Of a stretch of DNA of 64,000 nt, positions 8,640-18,132 are shown piece after piece (position 1 is the first letter of the stretch; each line of letters begins with the position of its first letter). A model generated the notes under the pieces. The model did not search any database. It was not told the origin of the DNA and saw only the letters and a list, made by a program, of their open reading frames with translations. Source of the DNA: Bin5 sp965220715 (GTDB lineage: Bacteria; Chloroflexota; Anaerolineae; Caldilineales; Caldilineaceae); contig OZ244843.1 of the NCBI GenBank assembly GCA_965220715.1, positions 3,534,001 to 3,598,000 on the forward strand, given 5' to 3'. Both the position numbers and the translations under genes were made by a program.

Positions 8640-9626
8640 ATGCCACTCTGGTTGACTCGCAACGACGTAGAAAATTTATTGGACATGCCGGCTGCTATCG
8701 AAGCGGTGGCAGACGCCTTCCGCCTGATCTACCAGGGGGAGGCGGAACTGCCCGTTCGCTCGAACATTCCGGTTGCGCGCCACGACGGGAGCCTGATGTC
8801 GATGCCCGCTTATCTGGGGGGCGAATTGGACGCGCTGGGGGCCAAACTGATATCTTTCTACGGCACGAACCCGGTGCGGCGCGGCCTGCCGGCTATTCAA
8901 GGGAATGTGGTTCTGTTTGACGGCAAGAGCGGCGCATTGCTGGCGTTGATGGATGCGGGATATCTGACGGCGATGCGGACGGGCGCTTCCGGCGGGGTAG
9001 CGGCCCGCTATTTGGCGAGAGAGGATGCGCGGACGCTGACGATATTTGGCAGCGGCGTGCAGGCTCCGTACCAGGTGGAAGCAGTTCTGTGCGAGAGGGC
9101 GATTGAAGGGGTACTTGTGCTTTCGCGAACGCCAGCAAATGCAGAGGCTCTAGCAGTCGAACTCGGGCGGAGTTTCGATGTCTCCGCTCAGGCCACGACC
9201 GATGTCGAAATGGCTGTAAAAGCAGCCGATATTCTCGTCACTGCCACCAGTGCGCATGACCCGCTTTTTGACGGGGGGCTGCTGCGTCCTGGCGTCCACA
9301 TTACGGGAATCGGTTCGCATCTGCCCTACGCCAGTGAAGTGGATGCCGGCACGCTGCGACGCGCCAAAGTCGTAGTCGATCAGATGAGCGCGTGCCTGAC
9401 GGAGGCGGGCGACCTGGTCCAGCCGATCAATGCCGGTCTGTACGATGCCAGCCGGATCCACGCCGAGATCGGCGCGATCATCGCCGGAGACCTTCCCGGT
9501 CGCAGCGATGACGATGAGATCACGTTCTTCAAGTCGGTGGGCCTGGCTGCGCAGGACGTTGCGGTTGCCAGTGTTGTCTACCAGAGAGCGTTGGAGCAGG
9601 GTGCAGGCACCAGTTTGGACGGATGA
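8640..9626 (+). CDS. ornithine cyclodeaminase / mu-crystallin family protein
   Basis: 328 residues matching the NAD(P)-dependent OCD/mu-crystallin family, which includes ornithine cyclodeaminase, alanine dehydrogenase-like and ketimine reductase enzymes. Seen are LWLTRNDVENLLDM at the N-terminus, the substrate region YLTAMRTGASGGVAARYLA with the conserved Arg, the Rossmann loop FGSGVQAPYQ (about residue 135) and GVHITGIGSHLP near the C-terminus. The open frame extends back to 8475, but that part overlaps the divergent dehydrogenase start, so I use the ATG at 8640. No obvious ribosome site precedes it. It is followed 9 bases later by a GNAT gene. Confidence 0.88.
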   Translation: MPLWLTRNDVENLLDMPAAIEAVADAFRLIYQGEAELPVRSNIPVARHDGSLMSMPAYLGGELDALGAKLISFYGTNPVRRGLPAIQGNVVLFDGKSGALLALMDAGYLTAMRTGASGGVAARYLAREDARTLTIFGSGVQAPYQVEAVLCERAIEGVLVLSRTPANAEALAVELGRSFDVSAQATTDVEMAVKAADILVTATSAHDPLFDGGLLRPGVHITGIGSHLPYASEVDAGTLRRAKVVVDQMSACLTEAGDLVQPINAGLYDASRIHAEIGAIIAGDLPGRSDDDEITFFKSVGLAAQDVAVASVVYQRALEQGAGTSLDG

Positions 9627-9635
9627 CAGGTCGAA

Positions 9636-10748
9636 ATGGCTAAATCACCGGCGGCGAAAGAGGTTGAGCAGATTTCCTTTGACGCTGCGGATCCCCAGCA
9701 CGTGCGGTGGGCGGTGGGACTTTGGAACGACGCCACCGGCAACGAACTCCCCATTACCGAGAGATTTCTGAAATTCAATTTCACAGAGGATGCCGGCGTC
9801 GTACGCGGTGGGCGTATTGCCGTCGTCGGGGGCCGCCCGGCCGGAGTCGTGCTGTGCAGCGCTTATCCAGGGGCGCCGCCTTCGATGCGCACGGACGTTG
9901 TCGGCTGGATTGAGGCGATTGCGGTTGCGTCTTCGTATCAGAGGCAGGGAATCGGGAGGGCATTGCTGCGCTGGGCAGAAGAGTGGCTGGCCTCCCAGAA
10001 TAAGGGTCAGAGCGATTCGGATGGTTTTGCCAGCGGCAGTAGAGCAGAAACTGAACTTTCGGCCAATTTTCGGGTCAAGGGCCGCATTCAAGTAGGGGGC
10101 GGCCTGCGCCCGTTTGCGCCTGGTCCGCTGGCCGATTCGGCTGCTGAAGCGTTCTTCCTGGCAAGCGGCTACGCATATGCAGAGGGGCCGTTTGGATGGG
10201 ATGTGGCTCGATCTTTAAGCGACTACCAGCCTCCTCCGCTGCGTGAAGCGCCGGCGGCGGCGCGGCCGGGGCAGCCGGGCCAGGAGGCAGAGTTGCTGGG
10301 CTTTCTGGCCAAAGAGTTTCCGGGACGGTGGCACTGGCAGGGGGAAAGGTTTTTGGAGGAGGGCGGGCGCATCTCCGATTACATGCTGTTGTGGACGCAG
10401 GAAGGCGTACAGGGATCTTGCCGGCTTACGTTTGAAGACTCGGTCAATCCGATCGACCGCTTCTTTCCTTACGGTCTGCCGCGGCCTTGGGCACAGCTTG
10501 GCTCGATCGGGGTCAGCGCGCATCTGCGGGGTCTAGGAATGGGGCTGCTCTTGCTGGATGCGGGACTGAGGCGGCTGCACAACAGCGGCATCAACGGCTG
10601 CGTGATTGACTGGACGACGCTGCTCGACTTCTACGCCAAATGTGGATTCCGGCCCTATCGAAAGTGGGCCCAGCTAGGGAGGACTTCAGGCGGCATGGAG
10701 GCTGGCGACAATCAGGAATCTGGAGTCCCGCCGGCGGGAAACGACTGA
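9636..10748 (+). CDS. tandem GNAT-domain acetyltransferase
   Basis: 370 residues with two GNAT-like acetyl-CoA-binding units. The N-terminal one has EAIAVASSYQRQGIGRALLRWA (about residues 90-115) and the C-terminal one has IGVSAHLRGLGMGLLLLDAG with the downstream DFYAKCGFRPYRKW. Both carry the Q/RxxGxG type pyrophosphate loop. The gene lies 9 bases after the cyclodeaminase gene and 12 bases before anmK, so it is probably co-transcribed. The link to AnmK suggests acetylation of an amino sugar or cell-wall-derived compound, but that is inference. Tandem GNAT proteins also include mycothiol synthase-like enzymes. Confidence 0.82.
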   Translation: MAKSPAAKEVEQISFDAADPQHVRWAVGLWNDATGNELPITERFLKFNFTEDAGVVRGGRIAVVGGRPAGVVLCSAYPGAPPSMRTDVVGWIEAIAVASSYQRQGIGRALLRWAEEWLASQNKGQSDSDGFASGSRAETELSANFRVKGRIQVGGGLRPFAPGPLADSAAEAFFLASGYAYAEGPFGWDVARSLSDYQPPPLREAPAAARPGQPGQEAELLGFLAKEFPGRWHWQGERFLEEGGRISDYMLLWTQEGVQGSCRLTFEDSVNPIDRFFPYGLPRPWAQLGSIGVSAHLRGLGMGLLLLDAGLRRLHNSGINGCVIDWTTLLDFYAKCGFRPYRKWAQLGRTSGGMEAGDNQESGVPPAGND

Positions 10749-10760
10749 CTGGCGATTGGC

Positions 10761-11981
10761 ATGAAAGTTATTGGATTGATGAGCGGCACTTCCGCCGATG
10801 CCATTGACGCGGTGGCGGCGGAAATTTCGGGCACGGCTGACCGTCCACGGATGCGGCAGATTGCTTTTGAGAGCTGTTCGTGGCCGCAGCAGGAGCGAGC
10901 GTTGATCGAGAGCCTGATCGCCGGCGGCGGCGATACGCGCAGGCTTAGCCGGGCAGGTTTTCTGCTTGGGGAGCGCTTCGCCGAGGCCGCCTTGCGTGTA
11001 GTCAAGAGCAGTGGAGTTGCTTTGGAGGAGATCGATCTGGTTGGTTCGCACGGGCAGACGATCTGGCATGAGGTGGAGGATGGCGGTGCAGTCCAGTCGA
11101 CATTGCAGATCGGTGAGGCGGCCGTCATAGCCGAGAGGACTGGAATCACAACTGTCGCCGATTTTCGTGTAGCCGACGTGGCGGCAGGGGGGCAGGGCGC
11201 CCCTCTTATATCGATTTTTGACCAGCTTTTCCTTCGTCCCACAGCAGAGACGGACGGTTGCCGCGCGGTACAGAATATTGGCGGCATCGGCAACGTGACG
11301 TTCCTGCCGCGGGAGGGATCGCCGGCGCCGACTTTGGCCTTCGACACCGGCCCGGGCAACGTACTGATCGATTGGGCTGCGACTTTGGCCACGGACGGCG
11401 CGATGCGGTTCGACAAGGATGGTGAACTGGCGGATCGCGGGTCCTGCGCAGATGCCTTGGTCGAAGGTTGGCTGTCGCACGCCTATTACCAACAACAGCC
11501 CCCCAAGTCCACGGGCCGGGAGTTATTCAGCCAAGCGCTGGCAGAACGCTACCGTCAAGAGGCCGCTGCCGCAGGTCTGTCGATGGCCGACTTTGTGGCG
11601 ACTGTGACTGAGCTGACGGCGGCCTCAATTGCCGATAGCTATCGCAGATTCGCGCCAATGCCAGTGGCCGAGATGGTCGTATGTGGGGGAGGCGCCCGCA
11701 ACCCGATACTACTGGAGAGACTACGGAGCCAGCTGATCCGGCGATGCGGTCGGCGGGTTCCAGTTGTGCGCTACGGGGAGGTAGGTGGGATCCCAGGTGA
11801 TGAGGATTCCAAAGAGGCTCTCGGTTTTGCGCTGCTGGCCTGGTTGGCGATACGGGGTGAGGGGGGCAATGTACCGGCTTGTACCGGTGCAAAGGGAGAA
11901 CGTGTGCTGGGCAAAATTTCACCTGGTCTCAATTTCAGCCGTTTGTTGATGAATTTGACCATCCTCTCCGCTCCGACCTAG
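10761..11981 (+). CDS. anmK: anhydro-N-acetylmuramic acid kinase
   Basis: 406 residues of the AnmK sugar kinase family, which uses ATP to open 1,6-anhydroMurNAc to MurNAc-6-phosphate in cell-wall recycling. The N-terminal IGLMSGTSADAIDAV motif (ATP/phosphate-binding; the family norm is MSGTSxDGxD, so Ala replaces Gly here), GSHGQTIWH, FDTGPGNVLID and VCGGGARNP are all present, as is the late KEALGFALLAWLA. The length is slightly above the usual 370 because of a short C-terminal tail. It is the last gene of the OCD-GNAT-anmK run and faces priA on the other strand. Confidence 0.94.
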   Translation: MKVIGLMSGTSADAIDAVAAEISGTADRPRMRQIAFESCSWPQQERALIESLIAGGGDTRRLSRAGFLLGERFAEAALRVVKSSGVALEEIDLVGSHGQTIWHEVEDGGAVQSTLQIGEAAVIAERTGITTVADFRVADVAAGGQGAPLISIFDQLFLRPTAETDGCRAVQNIGGIGNVTFLPREGSPAPTLAFDTGPGNVLIDWAATLATDGAMRFDKDGELADRGSCADALVEGWLSHAYYQQQPPKSTGRELFSQALAERYRQEAAAAGLSMADFVATVTELTAASIADSYRRFAPMPVAEMVVCGGGARNPILLERLRSQLIRRCGRRVPVVRYGEVGGIPGDEDSKEALGFALLAWLAIRGEGGNVPACTGAKGERVLGKISPGLNFSRLLMNLTILSAPT

Positions 11982-11993
11982 ACGCCCCGTTGA

Positions 11994-14711
11994 TCACATT
12001 GTCGAGACAGGATCGATGTCAATACGCCAGCCGAAAGGGATGTCGATGCCCTGCAAAAAGGCAGACGGGTCGGCTGCGCGTATGATTATCTGCCAGCGGA
12101 AGTAGCTGCGGAAGCGGGCGTATGGAGCCGGAGCCGGGCCGAGCAGGTCGATTCCCTCGCCCCACACGCCCAACTGTCCGGCCCGCAGCTGCAAATGCTG
12201 AACCATGCGGTGTGTTTGTTCCTCGACCGTTTGGAGCTTTTTGTGCCAGTAGATGAGGCGGGCCATCCTGCTGACAGGCGGGTACTGCTGCTCCCTGCGA
12301 AAGACCATTTCCCGTTCGTAGAAGGCGTGATAGTCGTGTTCGGCCGCGGCCTGGAGCGCGTAATGTTGAGGCGTGTAGCTCTGAAAGATGACGCGTCCGC
12401 CCCTGCTGCTGCGGCCGGCGCGGCCTGCAACCTGAGTCAGAAGCTGGAAAGTGCGTTCCGGCGCCCGGAAGTCGGGCAAGTAGAGGCCCACATCGGCGGC
12501 AACGACGCCAACAAGAGTCACCAGAGGCAGGTCCAGTCCTTTGGCGATCATTTGCGTTCCGATGAGAATGTCGGCCTCGTGGTTGGAAAAACGCTCCAGG
12601 ATCTGTTCGTGGCTGCCTTTGCGGCCGGTGGTGTCGCGGTCCCAGCGCAGCAGGCGGGCGCGAGGGGCGATCTGGCTTACCAGTTCTTCAATGCGCTGGG
12701 TGCCGCTGCCGAAAAAGCGGATGCGGCGGCTGTCGCAGGACGGGCAGTGGTCGGGGGTCGGCAGGCGGGCGTTGCAGCGGTGGCAGATGAGCTGGGCAGC
12801 GCGTTCGTGATAGGTTAGAGGCGTTTCGCAACGGGTGCATTCGGCGACGAAGCCACAGTCGCGGCATAGCACGAATGAATGGGTGCCGCGGCGGTTGAGA
12901 AACAGGATGGCCTGTTCGCCGGCGTCGAGAACCGAATGGATTTCGGACTGCAGGCTGCGGCTGAAGATGCTGCGGTTGCCCGCACGCAACTCCTGGCGCA
13001 TATCGACGATTTCGACGGGAGGCAGGGATGCGTAGACGGGGGGCGTACTCGGGACGCCTGACTCATTTGTTTGAATGTCCTCTATTCCGCCGTGGCCCAG
13101 TACCCTATTTGGCATCTCCAACAGCCTCAACTTGCCAAGTTGCGTCGCATGGTAAGAGTCGAGAGAAGGGGTCGCGCTGCCGAGGAGCAGAGCGCTGCCA
13201 GAAGCGGCTGCCATCCGGGTAGCGACGGTGCGGGCATCGTAGAAGACGGTAAAGCTGCCCCATTCATCAGTATCTTGCTTATAGGTGGATTCGTGTTCTT
13301 CATCGATTATGATAATGCCCAAGCGGGGCAGCGGCGCAAAAAGCGCGCTACGGGCGCCTACAATGACATCGATATTGCCATCGCGCGCACTGCGCCAGAC
13401 GTCATAGCGCTGGTTGTTGTTAAGACCTGAGTGAATTACGGAGACGCGGTCTGGAAAGCGGCCGGCAAAGCGGGCGACGGTTTGAGGCGTAAGGGCGATC
13501 TCCGGTACGAGGACGATGGCTTGGCGATTGCGTGCCAATGTTTCTGCAATGGCGCGTAGATAGATTTCGGTTTTGCCGCTGCCGGTTGCCCCGTGCAGGA
13601 GAAAGCCCTTGCTGCGTATAGTGGAAGGCTCGAAACCTTCGTCGCGGCCGGGCTCCGCGTGGTCCGATCTGGGAGATTCAGCCTCGAAGCAACTTGCTCT
13701 GATCTCATTCCAAACCTGCTGCTGTTGATCCGTCAACTTGGGGGGGTGGGTCCTGGGGTAGATGCGCCCGCCGAGAGGATCACGGAAACGCACCTTTTGT
13801 TCGATTCGGATCAACCCAGCGTCCTGGAGTTTTCGCAATTTAGCGAGATTGGTGTCGACCTGCGCGTAGAGGTCCGACTTCCAGACAGGTGTGCCGGCCT
13901 GGGCGAGGGCCCGCAGAATCGGCGCGTATGCTGAGGCGCCGCGCATGCTTAGAATAGCCTCTTCGGTAGACAGTGCCGACTGCGCCAACGACGCTCTTCC
14001 ATCCGACACGCGGACTAATTCTTTTTCCTGCAAAGCAGAAATGTAGCTTGTCGATGAAAGGTTGCAGGTTATTCTCAATTCATCGAATGCCATCGAGTGA
14101 GCCGGCGAGGCCAGAAGTGAGGTCAGGACCTGCACCTGTTTTGTCGTGCGTCCAAGTTTAAGAAGGTTCTCGCGGATTTTGGTTGGTTCGATAAGGAGTT
14201 CGATTTGCTCCTCGTGCTTGGCACGGACTTTGGCAGGTTCGCCTCTCTTACTGAGAAGGCCGGGCGTGAGGAAAAGTTTGACGGCCTCGGAGACCGGCGC
14301 AACGAAGTAATCGGCGATCCAACATGCGACATCCAACTGCGCCTTCGTCAGGACTGGCTGGGGTCGCGCCAAGCGAGCAATCGCCTTGGTTTCGACCGGG
14401 GAGGAGGACGCCGGTCCGACGATTATCCCCTGCACTTCCTGCGGACCAAATGGGGCCCAAACGAGATGGCCTGGCTCGATTTTGCCTCTGAGGTGCGGTG
14501 GGAGGTGATAGTGAAAGGTCTGAAATTGGGCTGCGCCGCCACTACGCTGGTGGACTGACTCCGGCCCCCAAAGTTCCGGCAAGGCGTCCAATGTGCCTTC
14601 GCCAGCAGGGCCACTGAATTCGCTGTCTGGGGGCGGGCGTTCCTGCTGCCTGAAAGAGCGGCGAATCGGCAGAATGATGATTACTTCAACGAGGGATTTC
14701 CCGACTGACAC
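11994..14711 (-). CDS. priA: primosomal replication restart helicase PriA
   Basis: About 905 residues from a GTG at 14711, chosen because GAGGAA lies 6 bases upstream and the sequence then begins SVGKSLVEVIIILP as in PriA N-termini; the frame extends 27 codons further. The N-terminal 3'-DNA-binding and winged-helix domains cover about the first 330 residues. The helicase has Walker A GATGSGKTE (about 375) and DEEH (about 470). Eight Cys in CRDCGFVAECTRC, CHRC and CPSC bind two zincs. GRAGRSSRGG is the late helicase motif. PriA reloads the replisome at stalled forks. It is convergent with anmK, with 12 bases between stops. Confidence 0.95.
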   Translation of the reverse strand: MSVGKSLVEVIIILPIRRSFRQQERPPPDSEFSGPAGEGTLDALPELWGPESVHQRSGGAAQFQTFHYHLPPHLRGKIEPGHLVWAPFGPQEVQGIIVGPASSSPVETKAIARLARPQPVLTKAQLDVACWIADYFVAPVSEAVKLFLTPGLLSKRGEPAKVRAKHEEQIELLIEPTKIRENLLKLGRTTKQVQVLTSLLASPAHSMAFDELRITCNLSSTSYISALQEKELVRVSDGRASLAQSALSTEEAILSMRGASAYAPILRALAQAGTPVWKSDLYAQVDTNLAKLRKLQDAGLIRIEQKVRFRDPLGGRIYPRTHPPKLTDQQQQVWNEIRASCFEAESPRSDHAEPGRDEGFEPSTIRSKGFLLHGATGSGKTEIYLRAIAETLARNRQAIVLVPEIALTPQTVARFAGRFPDRVSVIHSGLNNNQRYDVWRSARDGNIDVIVGARSALFAPLPRLGIIIIDEEHESTYKQDTDEWGSFTVFYDARTVATRMAAASGSALLLGSATPSLDSYHATQLGKLRLLEMPNRVLGHGGIEDIQTNESGVPSTPPVYASLPPVEIVDMRQELRAGNRSIFSRSLQSEIHSVLDAGEQAILFLNRRGTHSFVLCRDCGFVAECTRCETPLTYHERAAQLICHRCNARLPTPDHCPSCDSRRIRFFGSGTQRIEELVSQIAPRARLLRWDRDTTGRKGSHEQILERFSNHEADILIGTQMIAKGLDLPLVTLVGVVAADVGLYLPDFRAPERTFQLLTQVAGRAGRSSRGGRVIFQSYTPQHYALQAAAEHDYHAFYEREMVFRREQQYPPVSRMARLIYWHKKLQTVEEQTHRMVQHLQLRAGQLGVWGEGIDLLGPAPAPYARFRSYFRWQIIIRAADPSAFLQGIDIPFGWRIDIDPVSTM

Positions 14712-14896
14712 CGCAAGTTCCTCTGTGCAATTTGGCTCAAATGTTCGGCGAATGGCACTGGAATTGTATCTTATCAGGGAAGTGACCGGCAAGAGCGCAC
14801 GCTTGCATCCGATTCGTGCCTTTTGGTCACACTCGCGCGCTGGATTGAACCGAAAGTGACAGGAGAGAGGGGCTGAGACAATGCTGGAGGTATTGC

Positions 14897-16309
14897 CTAC
14901 CAGCGACGACGGCGTTGGAAGGTAAGGAGCCTCGTAATGCGGAATATCGCGGCGTAAACGTAAACCTGCCAGATGCCAATTGGGAGGGCAAGGGCTGCAG
15001 GCAGGTAGGTGGTTACAGGGTGGACGGTAATTGAGGCTCCCAAGCTACCGAACAGGATTGCCAAGAGCCCATATGTAACCAGCCCGAGGACCACGCCCAT
15101 CAGTGGTTGAATTGTTGATCGCAGGATATATTGGCGGTCGAACTCTTCATTCACGCGCATGCGCTCGAACAGGAACGAAATGGTGCCAAGACAGCCGCCG
15201 ATTCCGCCGGTTGCTATCGTCCAGAAGGCAGGGTAGTAGTGGGTTGTGTTCCATCCCGTATTTGAGGAGACTATCCCGATGATATCGTTTACTCTGAGGG
15301 GATAGAGATAGAGGGCTGCGCCAAGCCCCCCCAGTCCAGCCAACCAGAATACGAGAAGTCCGAATGTGCGGAGTGCAATGCCGCGGGAACGGCTGCGGCC
15401 AAACTTGGCCCGGTCAATGAACTGTTTTGCCTGCTGAATGTTGTACTGGGCCCTCTGGATGCGTTGCGGCTCGGCTGAAATGATTTCTCGGGCCTCTCGC
15501 AACAGTGAGAGGGCATGGCCGGTGTTTTCTCGCCGGGTTGTTCGCACCCGTTCAATTGCTTCATACAGGCTGACTATTTCTTCTTCAATCAGTTGGGCGT
15601 CGGATTGTCCAACTTCGGGTCCGTCTTCATGATGGCGCCAGAACGGTGGCGGTACCGCACTTACCGGTGAATCCAGAAGAGAGGACGGTTGTGCTTGATA
15701 GTTTTGGATTGGGTAGTCCTGAGGCTGGAATTCAGCGGGGCGCGCGGACCCGTCGTCCGGCTGTTGATAGGTGGTTTCAAAATCATCTGACGGGTCGAAG
15801 GCCTGACTTGGGTGGTCTGGGTTGTCAGAGTAAGAATCAGTAACGGGCGAGTGCGAATTGTCCTGGGAGGAAAACGGTTGGGGTTGAGCAGGCGGGTCTG
15901 TTTGTCGGAGTGCAGCGTCGGATTCCGCTGAGCTCTTGTCGAAAGCAATCGGAGCTTCGTCTTCGTCATACGGAGGAGCAAAGTGTGGCAAGCCTTTCGG
16001 TTCAAGACCGACATCCTTGTCGTATCCTGGTTCGTCGCCTGCATATTCCTCCGAAGTACTAGATCGCTGCTCGTAATCTGAATTCGGATTTTCGGTGGTA
16101 GGGGCGGCCTCGTTGCCCTCGGCCAACTGGTCCAGCAGGTATTCGGCACGTTGACGCAGCGCGGCCAACTGCGCCGCGGATTCTTCCAGCATTTGCAGGG
16201 AAGGAATGTCTTCTCGCGGTATGTCTTTGGATGTTGGGGCCGCCTGATTGGCTTCCGGCCGTCGTTCTCTGGCGGCCGAAGACCGGGAGGCGTTTTCGGA
16301 TTCGGACAT
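14897..16309 (-). CDS. membrane protein with long acidic disordered N-terminus
   Basis: About 470 residues from the ATG at 16309 (an in-frame ATG at 16366 is possible). The first roughly 250 residues are low-complexity, rich in Asp, Glu, Ser, Pro and Gln, with a short helical part around LEESAAQLAALRQRAEYLL. A helical region follows (LIEEEIVSLYEAIERVRTTR and after), then four hydrophobic segments near the C-terminus (GLLVFWLAGLGGLGAALYLY, FWTIATGGIGGCLGTISFL, VVLGLVTYGLLAILFGSL, ALALPIGIWQVYVYAAIF) and a basic tail. I do not recognise the family. It lies upstream of priA on the same strand, next to the strand switch before rpmH. Confidence 0.75.
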   Translation of the reverse strand: MSESENASRSSAARERRPEANQAAPTSKDIPREDIPSLQMLEESAAQLAALRQRAEYLLDQLAEGNEAAPTTENPNSDYEQRSSTSEEYAGDEPGYDKDVGLEPKGLPHFAPPYDEDEAPIAFDKSSAESDAALRQTDPPAQPQPFSSQDNSHSPVTDSYSDNPDHPSQAFDPSDDFETTYQQPDDGSARPAEFQPQDYPIQNYQAQPSSLLDSPVSAVPPPFWRHHEDGPEVGQSDAQLIEEEIVSLYEAIERVRTTRRENTGHALSLLREAREIISAEPQRIQRAQYNIQQAKQFIDRAKFGRSRSRGIALRTFGLLVFWLAGLGGLGAALYLYPLRVNDIIGIVSSNTGWNTTHYYPAFWTIATGGIGGCLGTISFLFERMRVNEEFDRQYILRSTIQPLMGVVLGLVTYGLLAILFGSLGASITVHPVTTYLPAALALPIGIWQVYVYAAIFRITRLLTFQRRRRW

Positions 16310-16947
16310 CAAAATACGTTTCAGTTCTTTTTTGTCGCTGCAGGTCAAGAGGCGACAATGGATCAACGAAATCGAATTCGCCCCAGCGCAAACAGATGGT
16401 TGAATAGAACTATATCATACGCCTTAGTGGATATAAAAAGGAGATACTTTCTGGATGAGGGCCATGTCAGGAGGCCCCACACAGACAAGATTTCGTATAA
16501 TCGAAGCTTGTTTCAAAGTTCCAGTTCTGAAGAATTCCAAATTCTGTTCACAGTTACATGGCGGGTCGGGTGGGGCACTTCTTGAAGAGTCCAAGCGTGG
16601 CCCTGCGCTCCCCGATTCTTAGCCAATATGAATGTCTCCGTTTCGGAAAGTCGATTACGTCACGAATTGTCTGCTGCTTGGCAAGGGTGAAAACTCTGAA
16701 CGATGAGGTGTTCCACGCAGGCCTGCAATATGTCTGCAATGGCGAGACTTTCACCGGCTGGATCTTGTTAATTCTTGTATCGCGAAGCCCAGATTGGACC
16801 TGATCATGCCGGGCCGACCCGGGGGGGATTGGGAGGGCCAGACTCCAGGTGTCGAAATTGGCTGTAGATTTGACAGTCTTGTCTATTGCCACGTATAATT
16901 GACTATTGGTAGTCATTCTTTAATGTTATCTGTGAAGGAGTGAGGTT
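16310..16947. other. strand-switch intergenic region before rpmH; candidate origin-proximal DNA
   Basis: Over 600 bases with no credible gene between a minus-strand gene and the plus-strand rpmH cluster. It holds the rpmH promoter and a GC-rich stretch. Only a weak DnaA-box-like word is visible inside (AGTGGATAT at 16436), and one better word (TGTGGAAAC) lies at 17271 between rpmH and rnpA. The neighbours rpmH-rnpA-yidC-jag and parA-parB are typical of replication origins, but dnaA is not in the window, so an origin here is only a possibility. Confidence 0.3.
16870..16899 (+). promoter_or_regulatory. consensus promoter of the rpmH operon
   Basis: TTGACA (16870-16875) and TATAAT (16894-16899) both match consensus exactly, with an 18-base spacer. 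Transcription would start about 40 bases before the rpmH ATG. Confidence 0.85.
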
Positions 16948-17112
16948 ATGCCCAAACGAACCTGGCAGCCGAAGGTTCGCAAGCGACTGCGCACGCATGG
17001 CTTTCGCAAACGCATGAGTAGCCCTGGCGGCCGCAACGTGATAAAGCGCCGCCGGCTTAAGCAGCGGACGAATCTGGCTGTCCAACTGACAACTCGCAAA
17101 CGAACATACTAG
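16948..17112 (+). CDS. rpmH: 50S ribosomal protein L34
   Basis: A 54-residue very basic protein beginning MPKRTWQPKVRKRLRTHG and containing GFRKRMSSPGGRNVIKRRR, the L34 signature. It has a slightly longer tail (LAVQLTTRKRTY) than the usual 44-47 residues. GAAGGAG precedes the ATG at good distance. Its place directly before rnpA is the classic bacterial order. L34 is a component of the large ribosomal subunit. A consensus promoter lies just upstream. Confidence 0.96.
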   Translation: MPKRTWQPKVRKRLRTHGFRKRMSSPGGRNVIKRRRLKQRTNLAVQLTTRKRTY

Positions 17113-17287
17113 GTATGAAACTCCACTGGTAGTGGGGGTCGAGACCGAGAGTGCAACAGTAGATTGCGACTGCCGGTGGGTTGGAGAAAAGCAGAGCAAG
17201 CGAAATAGCGCGTTGCGTTAAGAGGCCCTTATTTTCGCCAGTCATTAGCGGCTGAAATTCGAAAGAATCCTGTGGAAACAGAGCGGT

Positions 17288-17653
17288 GTGAGACGACGCT
17301 TCCGAGTACGGGACAACGAGCAGTTTCAGCAGATCCGCCGCAAAGGCAGATCGTACGGCAGCCGCCTGGCCGTGCTGTGCATTTTGGAGAATAACCTCAC
17401 CTACAGCCGCTTTGGTTTTTCAGTGAGTCGTCGCATTGGCAAAGCGGTAGAGCGGAATCTGGTGAAAAGGCGCATGCGTGAATCTGTACGGCTACGCATG
17501 AGTCAGATTCAACCGGGATGGGACTGTGTTTTTATTGCCCGGGCAGCAGTTCGCAACGCAACATACGGGCAGATTGACGCTGCCTTCGATCGTCTTTTTC
17601 TTCGAGCCGCACTGTCGGGCCCCAATCCTGGCCAAGGACGGGGTCGGGGCTAG
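17288..17653 (+). CDS. rnpA: ribonuclease P protein component
   Basis: 121 residues, basic, starting at GTG 17288 (MRRRFRVRDNEQFQQIRRKG). The family signature is clear in RFGFSVSRRIGKAVERNLVKRRMRE, the RNR motif region that contacts RNase P RNA during 5' processing of tRNA precursors. Length is normal, with a short Gly/Arg tail. It lies 175 bases after rpmH, a longer gap than usual, and 12 bases before yidD. Confidence 0.95.
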   Translation: MRRRFRVRDNEQFQQIRRKGRSYGSRLAVLCILENNLTYSRFGFSVSRRIGKAVERNLVKRRMRESVRLRMSQIQPGWDCVFIARAAVRNATYGQIDAAFDRLFLRAALSGPNPGQGRGRG

Positions 17654-17665
17654 GGCGGGTGGGTC

Positions 17666-17875
17666 ATGCGCGCGCTTCTGCTGCTTCTGATTCGATTCTA
17701 TCAACGGGCACTTTCGCCGATGATGGGGAGCAACTGTCGTTTCTATCCCTCTTGTTCTCATTACACATATGAGGCGGTGGAACGCTACGGGGCAGCACAG
17801 GGCGGATGGATGGGCCTGCGGCGCATCTTCCGGTGTCACCCCTGGAATCCCGGTGGTTTTGACCCTGTGCCGTAG
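17666..17875 (+). CDS. yidD: membrane protein insertion efficiency factor
   Basis: 69 residues containing the family hallmark IRFYQRALSPMMGSNCRFYPSCSHYTYEAV and the late FRCHPWNPGGFDPVP, with three conserved Cys. YidD is a small membrane-associated protein that aids YidC-dependent insertion. It follows rnpA closely and precedes yidC in the conserved order. The length is normal. Confidence 0.95.
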   Translation: MRALLLLLIRFYQRALSPMMGSNCRFYPSCSHYTYEAVERYGAAQGGWMGLRRIFRCHPWNPGGFDPVP

Positions 17876-18132
17876 GGGGCTCCTCATTTGAATCGCGCTG
17901 TCGACTTTTTATGCTCGTTTGCAAGAGTTGCCGAGCCGGGCAGGGAAGAAAGCCTGACGGTACTTCGTTTGAATTAAGGGCAAATTGCCCGCGGCTTAGA
18001 GGACGATTCCGACCAGATCCTGGTGAAACAGCTGGACTACATGTGACCTCTGGTCATTCAACGCCGCGTTATGCAACCGGTAACCCGGCCCTGCCGGCGC
18101 CTCCTTTTGGCCCGGCGATTAGGAGAGAAACT

